Part shown: piece by piece, positions 25,569 to 33,350 of the stretch
How positions within the stretch are numbered: position 1 is the stretch's first letter
How the letters are laid out: every line of letters begins with the position of its first letter
Assembly: GCA_964536465.1 (NCBI GenBank)
Contig: CAZHXQ010000011.1
Coordinates: 1 to 34,422 of the forward strand
From: Mesolinea sp964536465
GTDB taxonomy: Bacteria > Chloroflexota > Anaerolineae > Anaerolineales > Anaerolineaceae
DNA: 34,422 nt
Reading direction: 5' to 3'
Notes under the pieces: model-generated
Database searches by the model: none
What the model saw: the letters and a program-made list of their open reading frames with translations, nothing else
What the model was told of the DNA's origin: nothing
Position numbers and translations under genes: made by a program

Positions 25569-25706
25569 AAACTGACTTTGCGTAGCTGCGAAATCCTGGT
25601 CCTTATCCACCGCAGCTGTCCCAAAACAGCCAATCGCTTCTATCTTGTACCTGAAGGGAACAAATTCAAAGGCGCGGATTCTCCTGGCTAGTTTAGGGCT
25701 ACTCTC

Positions 25707-25715
25707 TGGTACAAT
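25707..25715 (+). promoter_or_regulatory. Extended -10 promoter of the argF-rocD-pyk operon
   Basis: TGGTACAAT gives an extended -10 with the hexamer at 25710-25715. Transcription would start near 25722 and give an 82-nt leader. GCTCAAA (25733-25739) and TTTGAGC (25749-25755) form a hairpin in that leader. No good -35 is evident. Confidence 0.5.
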
Positions 25716-25803
25716 CTCAGTAGAACTTTGTCGCTCAAAACTTTCAGGTTTGAGCCATAAATTTGTGCGTTAAACAATCGAAAAAGGAGAATGATCAGTA
25801 CAC

Positions 25804-26730
25804 ATGCATAAAGATTTTCTGGATATCATCGACTACTCACCTGAAGAATTACTGGAACTCCTGGACCTGGCTGTTGAACTGAAGAAAGAGTATCGGGCTG
25901 GCGGTAATCAGCCTGTGCTCAAGGGCAAGGTCCTTGCCATGATCTTCCAAAAGCCTTCTCTGCGGACGCGTGTCAGTTTCGACATGGGCATGCGTCATCT
26001 GGGCGGCGACGCTCTCTACCTCTCGCCCAGCGAAATCGGGTTGGGCAAACGTGAATCAATCGCGGATGTCGCCAGGGTTTTGGACGGTATGGTACAAGGG
26101 ATCATGGCCCGCGTGTTTCAACACGAACACGTGTTGGAACTTGCCCGTTGGACGACCATTCCGGTCATCAATGGTCTCAGCGACTACAGCCACCCCTGCC
26201 AGGCCCTTGCCGATATGCTCACAATTTACGAAGAGTTCGGCAGGGTCAAGGATGTCAATATCGTCTATGTCGGCGATGGCAACAACGTGGCAGTCTCGTT
26301 AATGCAAATTGCTGCCAAGCTCGGCTCCAACTTCACCATCGCCAACCCGGAAGATTACGATATGCCTGCAGAGGCAATCGAAACCATCAGACCTTACGCC
26401 GAAATCAGCGGCAGCAAACTTACCTTCCTGCGTGACCCCCACGCAGCTGTCAAAAATGCAAACGTGATCTACACCGACACCTGGACCAGCATGGGTCAGG
26501 AGGAAGAGTCAGCAAAACGCGAAAAAGTATTTCCTCCCTATCAGGTCAACCAGGCCCTGGTAGCCGAGGCTGACCCTGAAGTAATCGTCTTGCATTGTCT
26601 GCCCGCTCACCGGGGACAGGAAATCACTGATGAAGTTGCCGATGGCCCTCATTCAAGGCTCTTCCCGGAAGCTCACAACCGAATTCATGCCCAAAAAGCC
26701 GTATTATACAAACTATTAGGAGAGAAATAA
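25804..26730 (+). CDS. argF: Ornithine carbamoyltransferase
   Basis: Interconverts ornithine plus carbamoyl phosphate and citrulline plus phosphate. The carbamoyl-phosphate site KPSLRTR is at 50-56, HPCQALAD begins at H130, and the ornithine-side motifs are D225-TWTSMGQ and HCLPAHRG (H264-C265-L266-P267). Length (308) is normal. The ATG at 25804 is the only sensible start, although AAGGAG (25784-25789) is 14 nt upstream, farther than usual. rocD begins 3 bp after the stop and pyk follows, so it heads an operon. Pairing with ornithine aminotransferase favours ornithine/citrulline catabolism, but an anabolic arginine role is not excluded. Confidence 0.94.
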   Translation: MHKDFLDIIDYSPEELLELLDLAVELKKEYRAGGNQPVLKGKVLAMIFQKPSLRTRVSFDMGMRHLGGDALYLSPSEIGLGKRESIADVARVLDGMVQGIMARVFQHEHVLELARWTTIPVINGLSDYSHPCQALADMLTIYEEFGRVKDVNIVYVGDGNNVAVSLMQIAAKLGSNFTIANPEDYDMPAEAIETIRPYAEISGSKLTFLRDPHAAVKNANVIYTDTWTSMGQEEESAKREKVFPPYQVNQALVAEADPEVIVLHCLPAHRGQEITDEVADGPHSRLFPEAHNRIHAQKAVLYKLLGEK

Positions 26731-26733
26731 GTT

Positions 26734-27933
26734 ATGAATACACAGGATTACATCAACCTCGAATCTGCCTACGGAGCCAGAAATTACAAACCCCTTGACG
26801 TCGTCCTGAGCGAAGGGAAAGGCGCCTGGGTCACCGATGTCGACGGAAAACGCTACCTGGATTGCCTCAGCGCTTACTCGGCTGTGAACCAGGGGCACTG
26901 CCATCCCCACATCGTTCAGGCCAGCATTGATCAGGCTCAAAAATTAGCACTGACTTCGCGCGCCTTTCGAAACGACAAACTGGGACTTTTCTATAAAAAA
27001 CTGGTTGACCTGACCGGTTATGAGATGGTCTTACCAATGAACAGTGGTGCCGAAGCTGTTGAGACTGCTATTAAAGTCGCCCGCAAGTGGGCTTATGTTG
27101 TCAAAGGCGTGCCCAAACACGACGCGGAAATTATTGTCGCTGCCGGTAACTTTCACGGACGCACAACCACCATCATTTCATTCTCAACCGAAGAATTCTA
27201 CAGAGATATGTTTGGCCCCTTCACGCCTGGTTTCAAGACCGTGCCCTATGGCGATTTTGAAGCCATCAAAGCCGCTATTACTCCCAATACCGCGGCGGTC
27301 ATGCTCGAACCGATCCAGGGTGAAAACGGTGTAGTTATCCCTCCTGCTGGTTACCTGAAACAAGTCGCAGATTACTGCAAAGAAAGTAACGTCCTCTTCA
27401 TTGCCGACGAGATCCAGACCGGTCTTTGCCGGACGGGTAAATGGTTTGCCTGCCAATACGAAGATGTTCGTCCTGATATTACGGTGATTGGCAAAGCGCT
27501 TTCTGGCGGGATGTATCCTGTCTCAGCTGTGCTTTCAGATAAAGAAATTTTGGGTCTCTTCCAGCCGGGCGAACATGGTTCTACCTTTGGCGGCAGCCCA
27601 TTAGCCGCCGCGATTGGTATCGCCGCGCTGGAAGTTTTGGAAAATGAACATCTGGCTGAACGTGCCACCGAATTGGGCGAATATTTCATGGAAGAACTGC
27701 GCAAAATCGACACATCGATTGTGAAAGAAATTCGTGGCCGCGGTATGTTGATTGGTGTCGAACTCCATCCTGAAGCCGGTGGCGCTCGCCGCTACTGTGA
27801 AATGCTCCAGGAAGAAGGCATCCTTGCCAAGGAAACTCACGACCATGTTATCCGTTTCGCCCCGCCTCTGGTGATCGAAAAATCTGACCTGGAATGGGCC
27901 CTCGGGATTATTACGAGTGTACTGAAAAGATAA
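26734..27933 (+). CDS. rocD: Ornithine aminotransferase (ornithine-oxo-acid transaminase)
   Basis: PLP enzyme moving the delta-amino group of ornithine to 2-oxoglutarate, giving glutamate semialdehyde and glutamate. The PLP lysine is K254 in VIGKALSGGMYPVSAV, and D225 in ADEIQTG binds the pyridine nitrogen. The block NSGAEAVETAIK lies at 103-114. Length is 399 residues and similarity is strongest to the RocD branch, though acetylornithine aminotransferases are close relatives. It lies 3 bp after argF, with AGGAGAG overlapping the end of that gene, and 9 bp before pyk. With argF it would link citrulline/ornithine to glutamate and proline. Confidence 0.93.
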   Translation: MNTQDYINLESAYGARNYKPLDVVLSEGKGAWVTDVDGKRYLDCLSAYSAVNQGHCHPHIVQASIDQAQKLALTSRAFRNDKLGLFYKKLVDLTGYEMVLPMNSGAEAVETAIKVARKWAYVVKGVPKHDAEIIVAAGNFHGRTTTIISFSTEEFYRDMFGPFTPGFKTVPYGDFEAIKAAITPNTAAVMLEPIQGENGVVIPPAGYLKQVADYCKESNVLFIADEIQTGLCRTGKWFACQYEDVRPDITVIGKALSGGMYPVSAVLSDKEILGLFQPGEHGSTFGGSPLAAAIGIAALEVLENEHLAERATELGEYFMEELRKIDTSIVKEIRGRGMLIGVELHPEAGGARRYCEMLQEEGILAKETHDHVIRFAPPLVIEKSDLEWALGIITSVLKR

Positions 27934-27942
27934 GGTGAAATT

Positions 27943-29385
27943 ATGATCAGGTTTGCCAAGATTGTCGCCACACTCGGTCCCGCGAGCTCGGACGAGAAAA
28001 CACTCACCGAAATGGTGAATGCAGGTCTGGACGTTGCCCGACTGAATTTCTCCCATGGAGAACAAGACAGCCATGCAGTGCTCATCAAACTGATCCGCCA
28101 GGTTTCAGACAAGCTTGGCAAACCGGTCACAATATTAATGGACCTGCAGGGTCCGAAATTAAGAGTTGGCAACCTGGGCAAAGAGGGACTCAACCTCAAG
28201 TCGGGTCAGGAAATCGCCCTCAGCTCGGTTGAAAACCCCACAAGTTTGCCCGAAGGTGTCACGTTTATTCCCTTTGATGTCCCCAGACTTCACGAGGCTC
28301 TGACACCGGGCAATCACATCCTTCTCGATGACGGACAACTGGAGTTTGAAGTCACCCACATGGATGGCGAGAACATCTTCGCCAAAGTTTTATTGGGTGG
28401 AAAATTAAAGTCTCACAAGGGCGTGAACCTGCCGGGTTCAAACCTCGATATCCCCATCCTGACCACCAAAGATCTGGATGACCTGCAGTTCGGCCTGAAT
28501 AACGGCGTGGATTTGGTGGCGGTTTCATTTGTGAAAACCGCTGAAGACATCCTCATGGTCAAGGATACGATGCGCTCTATGACCGACAGTAAATGGCTCC
28601 CACCTGTGGTCGCAAAGCTCGAGCGCCCGGAAGCGATCGATAACCTGGACTCAATCATGAAGGTTACAGATGGTGTGATGGTCGCTCGGGGTGATCTGGG
28701 GGTCGAGATGTCCCCGGCTATCGTGCCTGCAGTGCAGAAATCGATCATTAAAACCGCCAACAGAAACGGCAAATTTGTGATTACTGCCACGCAAATGCTG
28801 GAATCGATGATCAATAACCCTCGTCCCACCCGCGCGGAGGCGGCAGATGTAGCCAACGCGATTTTCGACGGCAGCGATGCTGTCATGCTTTCTGCTGAAT
28901 CGGCCGTAGGCAAGTATCCCGTGCACGCAATCAGAATGATGGATACAATCATTCGCCAGGCTGAAATACATCTTGACGAGTGGGGGCATCTCGAAGTTCT
29001 GGACAGCAATATTTTTGAGGATGACGTTGTCACCATCGCGCGAGCCACCAAGGTCATGGTGGGAAACCAGGATGTCAAGGCGATCATCGTCTTCACGCTT
29101 ACAGGCAGGTCGGGACTTTGGATGAGTAAAACCAAACCCTCAGTGCCTATTTATGCCTTTACGCCAGAGCTCACGACGCTCAACTGGCTGGGTATCTGCC
29201 GAGGCGTTACTCCCATGCGGGTGCCGCACGCGGATACCCTTGAAACCATGATCACGCATGTTGAAACCGCTCTGCATGCTTCAACACACCTCTGCAAAGG
29301 TGACCAGGTGGTTGTGGTCAGCGGCTTTCCTGTGGGCGCTTTCGCGCCCGCGAATCTGGCGTTGCTTTACACTATTCGCGGTTAG
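27943..29385 (+). CDS. pyk: Pyruvate kinase
   Basis: Last ATP-forming step of glycolysis: phosphoenolpyruvate plus ADP gives pyruvate plus ATP. It has RLNFSHG (33-39), the substrate block LMDLQGPKLRVG (65-76), catalytic K225 in AKLERPEAIDNLD, metal ligand E227 and D251 in VARGDLGVE. The C-terminal allosteric domain covers about 345-480. The 480-residue length is standard, and there is no extra PEP-utilising domain. It follows rocD by 9 bp with TAAGGTGA as ribosome site. A palindromic terminator lies at 29428-29459. Confidence 0.96.
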   Translation: MIRFAKIVATLGPASSDEKTLTEMVNAGLDVARLNFSHGEQDSHAVLIKLIRQVSDKLGKPVTILMDLQGPKLRVGNLGKEGLNLKSGQEIALSSVENPTSLPEGVTFIPFDVPRLHEALTPGNHILLDDGQLEFEVTHMDGENIFAKVLLGGKLKSHKGVNLPGSNLDIPILTTKDLDDLQFGLNNGVDLVAVSFVKTAEDILMVKDTMRSMTDSKWLPPVVAKLERPEAIDNLDSIMKVTDGVMVARGDLGVEMSPAIVPAVQKSIIKTANRNGKFVITATQMLESMINNPRPTRAEAADVANAIFDGSDAVMLSAESAVGKYPVHAIRMMDTIIRQAEIHLDEWGHLEVLDSNIFEDDVVTIARATKVMVGNQDVKAIIVFTLTGRSGLWMSKTKPSVPIYAFTPELTTLNWLGICRGVTPMRVPHADTLETMITHVETALHASTHLCKGDQVVVVSGFPVGAFAPANLALLYTIRG

Positions 29386-29427
29386 GTGCAAAGTTCATCC
29401 ACGCTAATAAACCGTCCGACACCAAAA

Positions 29428-29459
29428 AACAAGACCGCCGCAATTGCGGCGGTCTTGTT
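29428..29459. terminator. Perfect 32-bp palindromic terminator between pyk and korB
   Basis: AACAAGACCGCCGCAA followed by its exact complement makes a perfect inverted repeat. On the minus strand it runs into a T6 tract (complement of 29424-29429), giving strong termination of the ferredoxin oxidoreductase operon. On the plus strand the T-run is weak but may still serve pyk. Confidence 0.9.
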
Positions 29460-29475
29460 ATCTGATCAAAAAGGT

Positions 29476-30516
29476 CTAATATAGTGCCCGGTTGATTTCG
29501 TTCAACATCGCTGGGGTCGGTCTCAGGCGTTCACTCCCAATCCGATTCATCGGTTCATCTGGCAGGTCGTAAAGTTCCTGGATAGTGGCGGTTGCTTCAG
29601 AGAAATAAATCAAACCTGTGGCGAAATATTTATTCTTGTACGACTCAGCCAACAGGTCCAGCGCGGCATTGCGGTCCGTAGGGTCGTATTCCTTACCAAT
29701 TTTCTTCAGCACCATATAGGAGCCATCCTCCATACGGATTTCCTTGAAAGTGCCTGCTTCAAAATTCGCCAGTTCAAGGTCGTTCCTGCTGCCAAAGTGT
29801 TTGATGTCATGCAGTGGAGCCTCATTTTCTCTTCCCCAGGTGTAGGACTGCAGCGCGTCATCTTTATTATTGAATGATACACAGGGGCTGATCACATCGA
29901 TGATGGCGATACCGTTTTGGGAGATTGCCGCCTTGATCAATTCCTTCAACTGCTTGGCATCGCCGGAATAGGCACGAGCGACAAAGGTCGCCCCACTGAT
30001 CAGTGCTTCCATACACAAGTCAAGCGGAGGCAGCAAATTCACCCCCTGATGCTTCAGGACCAACCCTAAATCAGAGGTGGCAGAAAATTGACCCTTGGTG
30101 AGACCATAACAGCCATTATTCTCGATAATATAAGTCATAGGAACATTTCGACGGATCACATGCTTAAAATGCCCCATGCCAATGCTGGCTGTGTCTCCGT
30201 CGCCCGAAAAACCCAGAATACGGATCGAGGAATCAGCAAAACAAGCCCCGGTTGCCAGGGTGGGCATGCGGCCGTGCAGACCATTAAAGCCGAACGAACG
30301 GTCAAGAAAGTAGTTTGGGCTTTTGCTGGAACAACCAATCCCGCTTATCTTTACGTATTTTTCTGGTGGAAGCCCCAACTCCCAAACCGCGTTTTGTACC
30401 TGAGCTGAGATGGAATTGTGTCCACAACCCGGGCATAGCGTTGAAGGCTTGCCCTTATAGTCACCCAGGGCTAAACCACAGAGATTTAGTTCAACAGATC
30501 TTGCTTCAGTTTCCAC
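29476..30516 (-). CDS. korB: 2-oxoacid:ferredoxin oxidoreductase, beta subunit
   Basis: Thiamine-diphosphate and Fe-S subunit of a 2-oxoacid:acceptor oxidoreductase, which turns a 2-oxoacid and CoA into acyl-CoA, CO2 and reduced ferredoxin. C28 and C31 (CPGCGH), C62 (GIGCSS) and a later Cys (SPCVSF) fit the single 4Fe-4S site of two-subunit enzymes. The thiamine-diphosphate motif runs from GDGD (105-108) to ENNGCYGLTKGQ (132-143). Translation starts at GTG 30516 with AAGGAAGG upstream, and overlaps the end of the alpha gene by 11 bp. The 2-oxoglutarate/KorB-like form is the best family match, but pyruvate or branched 2-oxoacids are possible. Confidence 0.9.
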   Translation of the reverse strand: METEARSVELNLCGLALGDYKGKPSTLCPGCGHNSISAQVQNAVWELGLPPEKYVKISGIGCSSKSPNYFLDRSFGFNGLHGRMPTLATGACFADSSIRILGFSGDGDTASIGMGHFKHVIRRNVPMTYIIENNGCYGLTKGQFSATSDLGLVLKHQGVNLLPPLDLCMEALISGATFVARAYSGDAKQLKELIKAAISQNGIAIIDVISPCVSFNNKDDALQSYTWGRENEAPLHDIKHFGSRNDLELANFEAGTFKEIRMEDGSYMVLKKIGKEYDPTDRNAALDLLAESYKNKYFATGLIYFSEATATIQELYDLPDEPMNRIGSERLRPTPAMLNEINRALY

Positions 30517-32353
30517 GTTTGCCTTCCTTGCGTTCCTGGTTAACGATATTCTCGACCGCCCAGGTCGCGGTCATCGGCATGCCACCGATGTCGGTAATCG
30601 AAATCATTTTTTGCGAGTATTCAGAAATCTCCAGCGATAATATTTGCCAGAGCTGCCCGTCACGGTTTAATTCCAATACGTAATTGCGCGTATGGCTGGC
30701 AATGAACTCCCTCACAGCTGGGTCAGTAGGCAGCGATCGTACGCGCATGTAGTCGACATGGATGTCCAGATCTGCCAATTTGTCCTGTGTTTCCCGCAGC
30801 GCATCGTCGGTCGAGCCCATGCCGATTATGCCAATTTCCACATCGTGCTCTTTTGAGCCCCGGAAAACCGGACCCGGAAGCTGGGTGATCGCGTTCTCCA
30901 GCTTTTTCCCGATTCTCATAAGCATCTTCGACCAATTCTCCGGGTCTTCACTGTAATTACCATATTCGTTATGCCCCGTCCCACGGGTGAAATATGCTGC
31001 CCGGGGGTGCTGGTTGCCCATTACCGTGCGATAGGGAATTCCGTCGCCTTCAATGTCCTTAAAGCGCCCCCAATCTTTAATTTTTTCCAGTTCATCCTCC
31101 CAGATGATGCGCCCGCGGTCGATGGGTCTGTCAGGATACTCGAATTTCCTGGTCACCCACTGGTTCATGCCCAGATCGAGATCAGTCAAAACGAAAATTG
31201 GCGTCTGAAACCGTTCAGCCAGATCCAGCGAACGCCATCCAAATTCAAAGCATTCAGTGACCGTGCCAGGGATGAGAATAATGTGGCTGGTGTCACCATG
31301 CCCCAGATAATAAAGCATGGAGAGATCGCCTTGAGCGGTGCGGGTCGGCAGGCCCGTGCTGGGGCCAACCCTCTGCACATCCCAGATAACCACAGGGGTT
31401 TCTGTGAAGTATGCCAAACCGATATTCTCAGTCATCAAACTGATGCCCGGACCTGAGGTCGCTGTCAGCGATCGCAAACCACCCCAACCTGCGCCGATGG
31501 CGACCCCCATGGCAGCCAGCTCATCTTCAACCTGCAGAATCACACAGGTTTTCTTACCGGTAACCGGATCGATGCGCAGCGTGTCGACCTGGTCGATCAT
31601 CGCCTCCACCAGACTGGTGGCCGGTGTGATCGGATACCAGGAGCAAAACTGGGCCCCACCAAACAATGAACCCAGACCACCCGCGTTGTTCCCATCGGTG
31701 AGGATGTAGTCGCTCAATGGAGGCAGCTGTTTTATCTCAAACCGGTCTTTCTTCTCGAGATTTGCAGCGGCATAGTCGTAACCAGTCTTGATCATTGAGA
31801 AATTGGATTCAGCAATGGTTGGTTTTGAAGAAAAATGGCTGTAAACGGTCGAGTGTAAAGCATCGAGGGGAATTTTCAGGATTTGTCCTACAATACCCAC
31901 AAAGAGCATATTTTCCATAAAGGCCTGCAGTTTGCGAGGAACGTCGCTGCCTTTCATCAGAGTCTTGATTGGCATGGGGTAATAGATCAGGTCATCACGC
32001 GCGTCCTCAGGCATGCTGAGGTGGTCAGCATAAAAAACAACCCCACCGCTGGGCAGATATTGCATATCTTTCTCAAAAGTCACCTGATTCATCGCCACAA
32101 CCAGATCGTCATGGGGCTGCCTGCCAGTATGCCCCTTTTCGGATACCCGGATGACAAACCAGGTGGGCAGACCTTTGATGTTGGAGGGAAAAATGTTTTT
32201 TCCCGATGTTGGAATGCCCAAATGGAAAAAAGTGCGGTAGAGGATGTGATTGGCAGTGGCACTGCCAGAACCGTTCACCGTGCAGATGGTGATGCAAAAC
32301 TCATTGACGATCGGTCCGTCCCCTTCATAAGAAATTTGGTTGACCTCAATCAT
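30506..32353 (-). CDS. korA: 2-oxoacid:ferredoxin oxidoreductase, fused gamma-alpha subunit
   Basis: Partner of the beta subunit. The 615 residues carry an N-terminal gamma domain (about 13-200, starting at CTVNGSGSATANHI) fused to the alpha domain. The alpha part has the conserved Y240-PITP motif near its start and later SGPGISLMTENIGLA. There is no ferredoxin-type CxxCxxC domain, so electrons leave through the beta-subunit cluster. AAAGGAGAG lies 9 nt before the ATG, 15 bp after the regulator gene, so all three genes form one operon. The fused gamma-alpha form resembles mycobacterial KorA, but the substrate is not fixed by this. The short gap to the FCD regulator suggests substrate-responsive control. 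Confidence 0.9.
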   Translation of the reverse strand: MIEVNQISYEGDGPIVNEFCITICTVNGSGSATANHILYRTFFHLGIPTSGKNIFPSNIKGLPTWFVIRVSEKGHTGRQPHDDLVVAMNQVTFEKDMQYLPSGGVVFYADHLSMPEDARDDLIYYPMPIKTLMKGSDVPRKLQAFMENMLFVGIVGQILKIPLDALHSTVYSHFSSKPTIAESNFSMIKTGYDYAAANLEKKDRFEIKQLPPLSDYILTDGNNAGGLGSLFGGAQFCSWYPITPATSLVEAMIDQVDTLRIDPVTGKKTCVILQVEDELAAMGVAIGAGWGGLRSLTATSGPGISLMTENIGLAYFTETPVVIWDVQRVGPSTGLPTRTAQGDLSMLYYLGHGDTSHIILIPGTVTECFEFGWRSLDLAERFQTPIFVLTDLDLGMNQWVTRKFEYPDRPIDRGRIIWEDELEKIKDWGRFKDIEGDGIPYRTVMGNQHPRAAYFTRGTGHNEYGNYSEDPENWSKMLMRIGKKLENAITQLPGPVFRGSKEHDVEIGIIGMGSTDDALRETQDKLADLDIHVDYMRVRSLPTDPAVREFIASHTRNYVLELNRDGQLWQILSLEISEYSQKMISITDIGGMPMTATWAVENIVNQERKEGKRGN

Positions 32354-32368
32354 TAAAGATGCTCTCCT

Positions 32369-33049
32369 TTACTCAAACCTTTGCTTTAGTTCAGCTTTTC
32401 TTTGAGTTCTGACAATTTCGAAGTGAGTCATCAGCGCCTGATAACCCAGATCATATTCTTTCGCGGCAATTGCCTGCTGGATCTTGCGATGATAAGCCCA
32501 GATACTTTCCAGGTAGGTCTTATCAGAGTAAACCCGAACTTCAGTTTCCTGGTAAATTTGCCAGTAGGCCTCCAGCAGTCCGTTCAGAAAACAATTATCA
32601 AGCGACCTGTAGATAGACAGGTGAAACTCTTTATGCTCTTCTATTGGAATAACCACCGGCTGACTGCTGATTTTCGAGAAAGCGGATTCGATCAATTCGC
32701 TTAGATATTGCACATCCTTTGTGGTCAGGTGCACGACGGCTTCTTGCCAATAGGAGAGCTCAAGATGTTGACGTACCGAGATAATATCCCAAATCAGATC
32801 CGGTTCCAGTTCCAGCCCATAACGATAAGCCAGGCAAATCGCCGGCGCGGCAGAAAACGAACTGGTCTGGATGCCGGTTCTGGTTTTGACTTCAACAAAC
32901 TCCAGCTGCCGCGCTACTTCAAGCTGTTCGCGCAGTGAGGCTGTGCTGAGGCCAAGGTCGTTGCTCAATTGTGCAATACTGGGGATGCTTTTACCCTCTT
33001 TGGCGCTGATTGCCAGGTAAGACAGAAGCGAAAGATTTGACTGTTTCAT
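32369..33049 (-). CDS. GntR/FadR-like transcription regulator with FCD domain
   Basis: Predicted transcription regulator of 226 residues. The N-terminal winged helix (about 1-65) has the recognition region SIAQLSNDLGLSTASLREQLEVA. The C-terminal all-helical FCD domain (about 80-220) binds small organic acids in relatives; His residues in EFHLSIY, WAYHRKI and THFEIV could be metal ligands. It is the first gene of an operon with korA-korB. A consensus promoter lies upstream, and three ATTAAT half-sites sit between that promoter and the start, so it probably represses its own operon. No Shine-Dalgarno is seen before the ATG. The effector is unknown; a 2-oxoacid or related acid is a natural guess. 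Confidence 0.88.
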   Translation of the reverse strand: MKQSNLSLLSYLAISAKEGKSIPSIAQLSNDLGLSTASLREQLEVARQLEFVEVKTRTGIQTSSFSAAPAICLAYRYGLELEPDLIWDIISVRQHLELSYWQEAVVHLTTKDVQYLSELIESAFSKISSQPVVIPIEEHKEFHLSIYRSLDNCFLNGLLEAYWQIYQETEVRVYSDKTYLESIWAYHRKIQQAIAAKEYDLGYQALMTHFEIVRTQRKAELKQRFE

Positions 33050-33052
33050 TTT

Positions 33053-33077
33053 ATTAATCTGATTAATATCATTAATC
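33053..33077. promoter_or_regulatory. Three-half-site operator of the FCD regulator operon
   Basis: Three ATTAAT units start at 33053, 33062 and 33071, a 9-bp period. They create two overlapping palindromes: ATTAATC-T-GATTAAT (33053-33067) and GATTAAT-ATC-ATTAATC (33061-33077). The array lies between the predicted transcription start (about 33081) and the start codon (33049). Confidence 0.65.
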
Positions 33078-33087
33078 CGTCAATTCC

Positions 33088-33116
33088 ATTATAAGCCCGC
33101 CCATAATAAGCGTCAA
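33088..33116 (-). promoter_or_regulatory. sigma70 promoter of the regulator-korA-korB operon
   Basis: On the minus strand TTGACG (33111-33116) and a perfect TATAAT (33088-33093) are separated by 17 bp, five of six plus six of six consensus bases. The leader would be about 32 nt and contain the operator half-sites. Confidence 0.8.
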
Positions 33117-33144
33117 GCAAGATTATTTCACCTCAAATACAGCC

Positions 33145-33180
33145 ACAACCCTGACCAACTGAGCCACTACAATGCGATCT
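33145..33180 (-). other. tRNA D-arm-like fragment (no complete tRNA)
   Basis: The minus strand reads TGGCTCAGTTGGTCAG at 33151-33166, matching the conserved D-arm of bacterial tRNAs. The bases after it do not form an anticodon stem and no GTTCGAATC-type T-arm follows, so this is at most a remnant. Confidence 0.35.
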
Positions 33181-33322
33181 CTATGGCTCTCTCTCCTCCT
33201 TGATTTTGAGTCGTGCTCTGGTCGCAGACCCCAAACAATGGGAAATCGCCACTTCGATAAGATCAATCATCGCACAAAGTGCCACAACTTGCACGAACAG
33301 GTCGGAATTTACTCCGATGCGG

Positions 33323-33328
33323 TACAAT
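33323..33328 (+). promoter_or_regulatory. Possible -10 of the ABC exporter gene
   Basis: TACAAT in the context GCGGTACAAT lies 22 bp before the ATG. There is no good -35, and the short A-rich leader has no Shine-Dalgarno. Confidence 0.3.
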
Positions 33329-33350
33329 TGAACCTACAAAAAAACAAACT

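Larger units (their letters stand above)
33050..33350. other. Divergent intergenic region between the FCD regulator and the ABC exporter
   Basis: About 300 bp without a credible protein gene. It holds the regulator's operator half-sites (33053-33077), its promoter (33088-33116), a tRNA D-arm-like fragment on the minus strand (33151-33168) and a candidate -10 for the exporter (33323-33328). The stretch 33185-33320 shows nothing I recognise. Confidence 0.6.

Noticed and set aside
25557..25630. Terminator after ybeY
   Set aside because: Short inverted repeats are present (for example 25584-25590 with 25611-25617), but no T-run follows, so termination is not supported.
25791..25811. Six-codon leader peptide ahead of argF
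   Set aside because: Its ATG is only 1 nt from the AAGGAG, too close for efficient initiation, and it has no run of regulatory codons such as Arg.
33145..33190. A complete tRNA gene on the minus strand
   Set aside because: Only the D-arm fits. The following bases do not pair as an anticodon stem, no T-arm consensus follows, and an acceptor stem cannot be closed.
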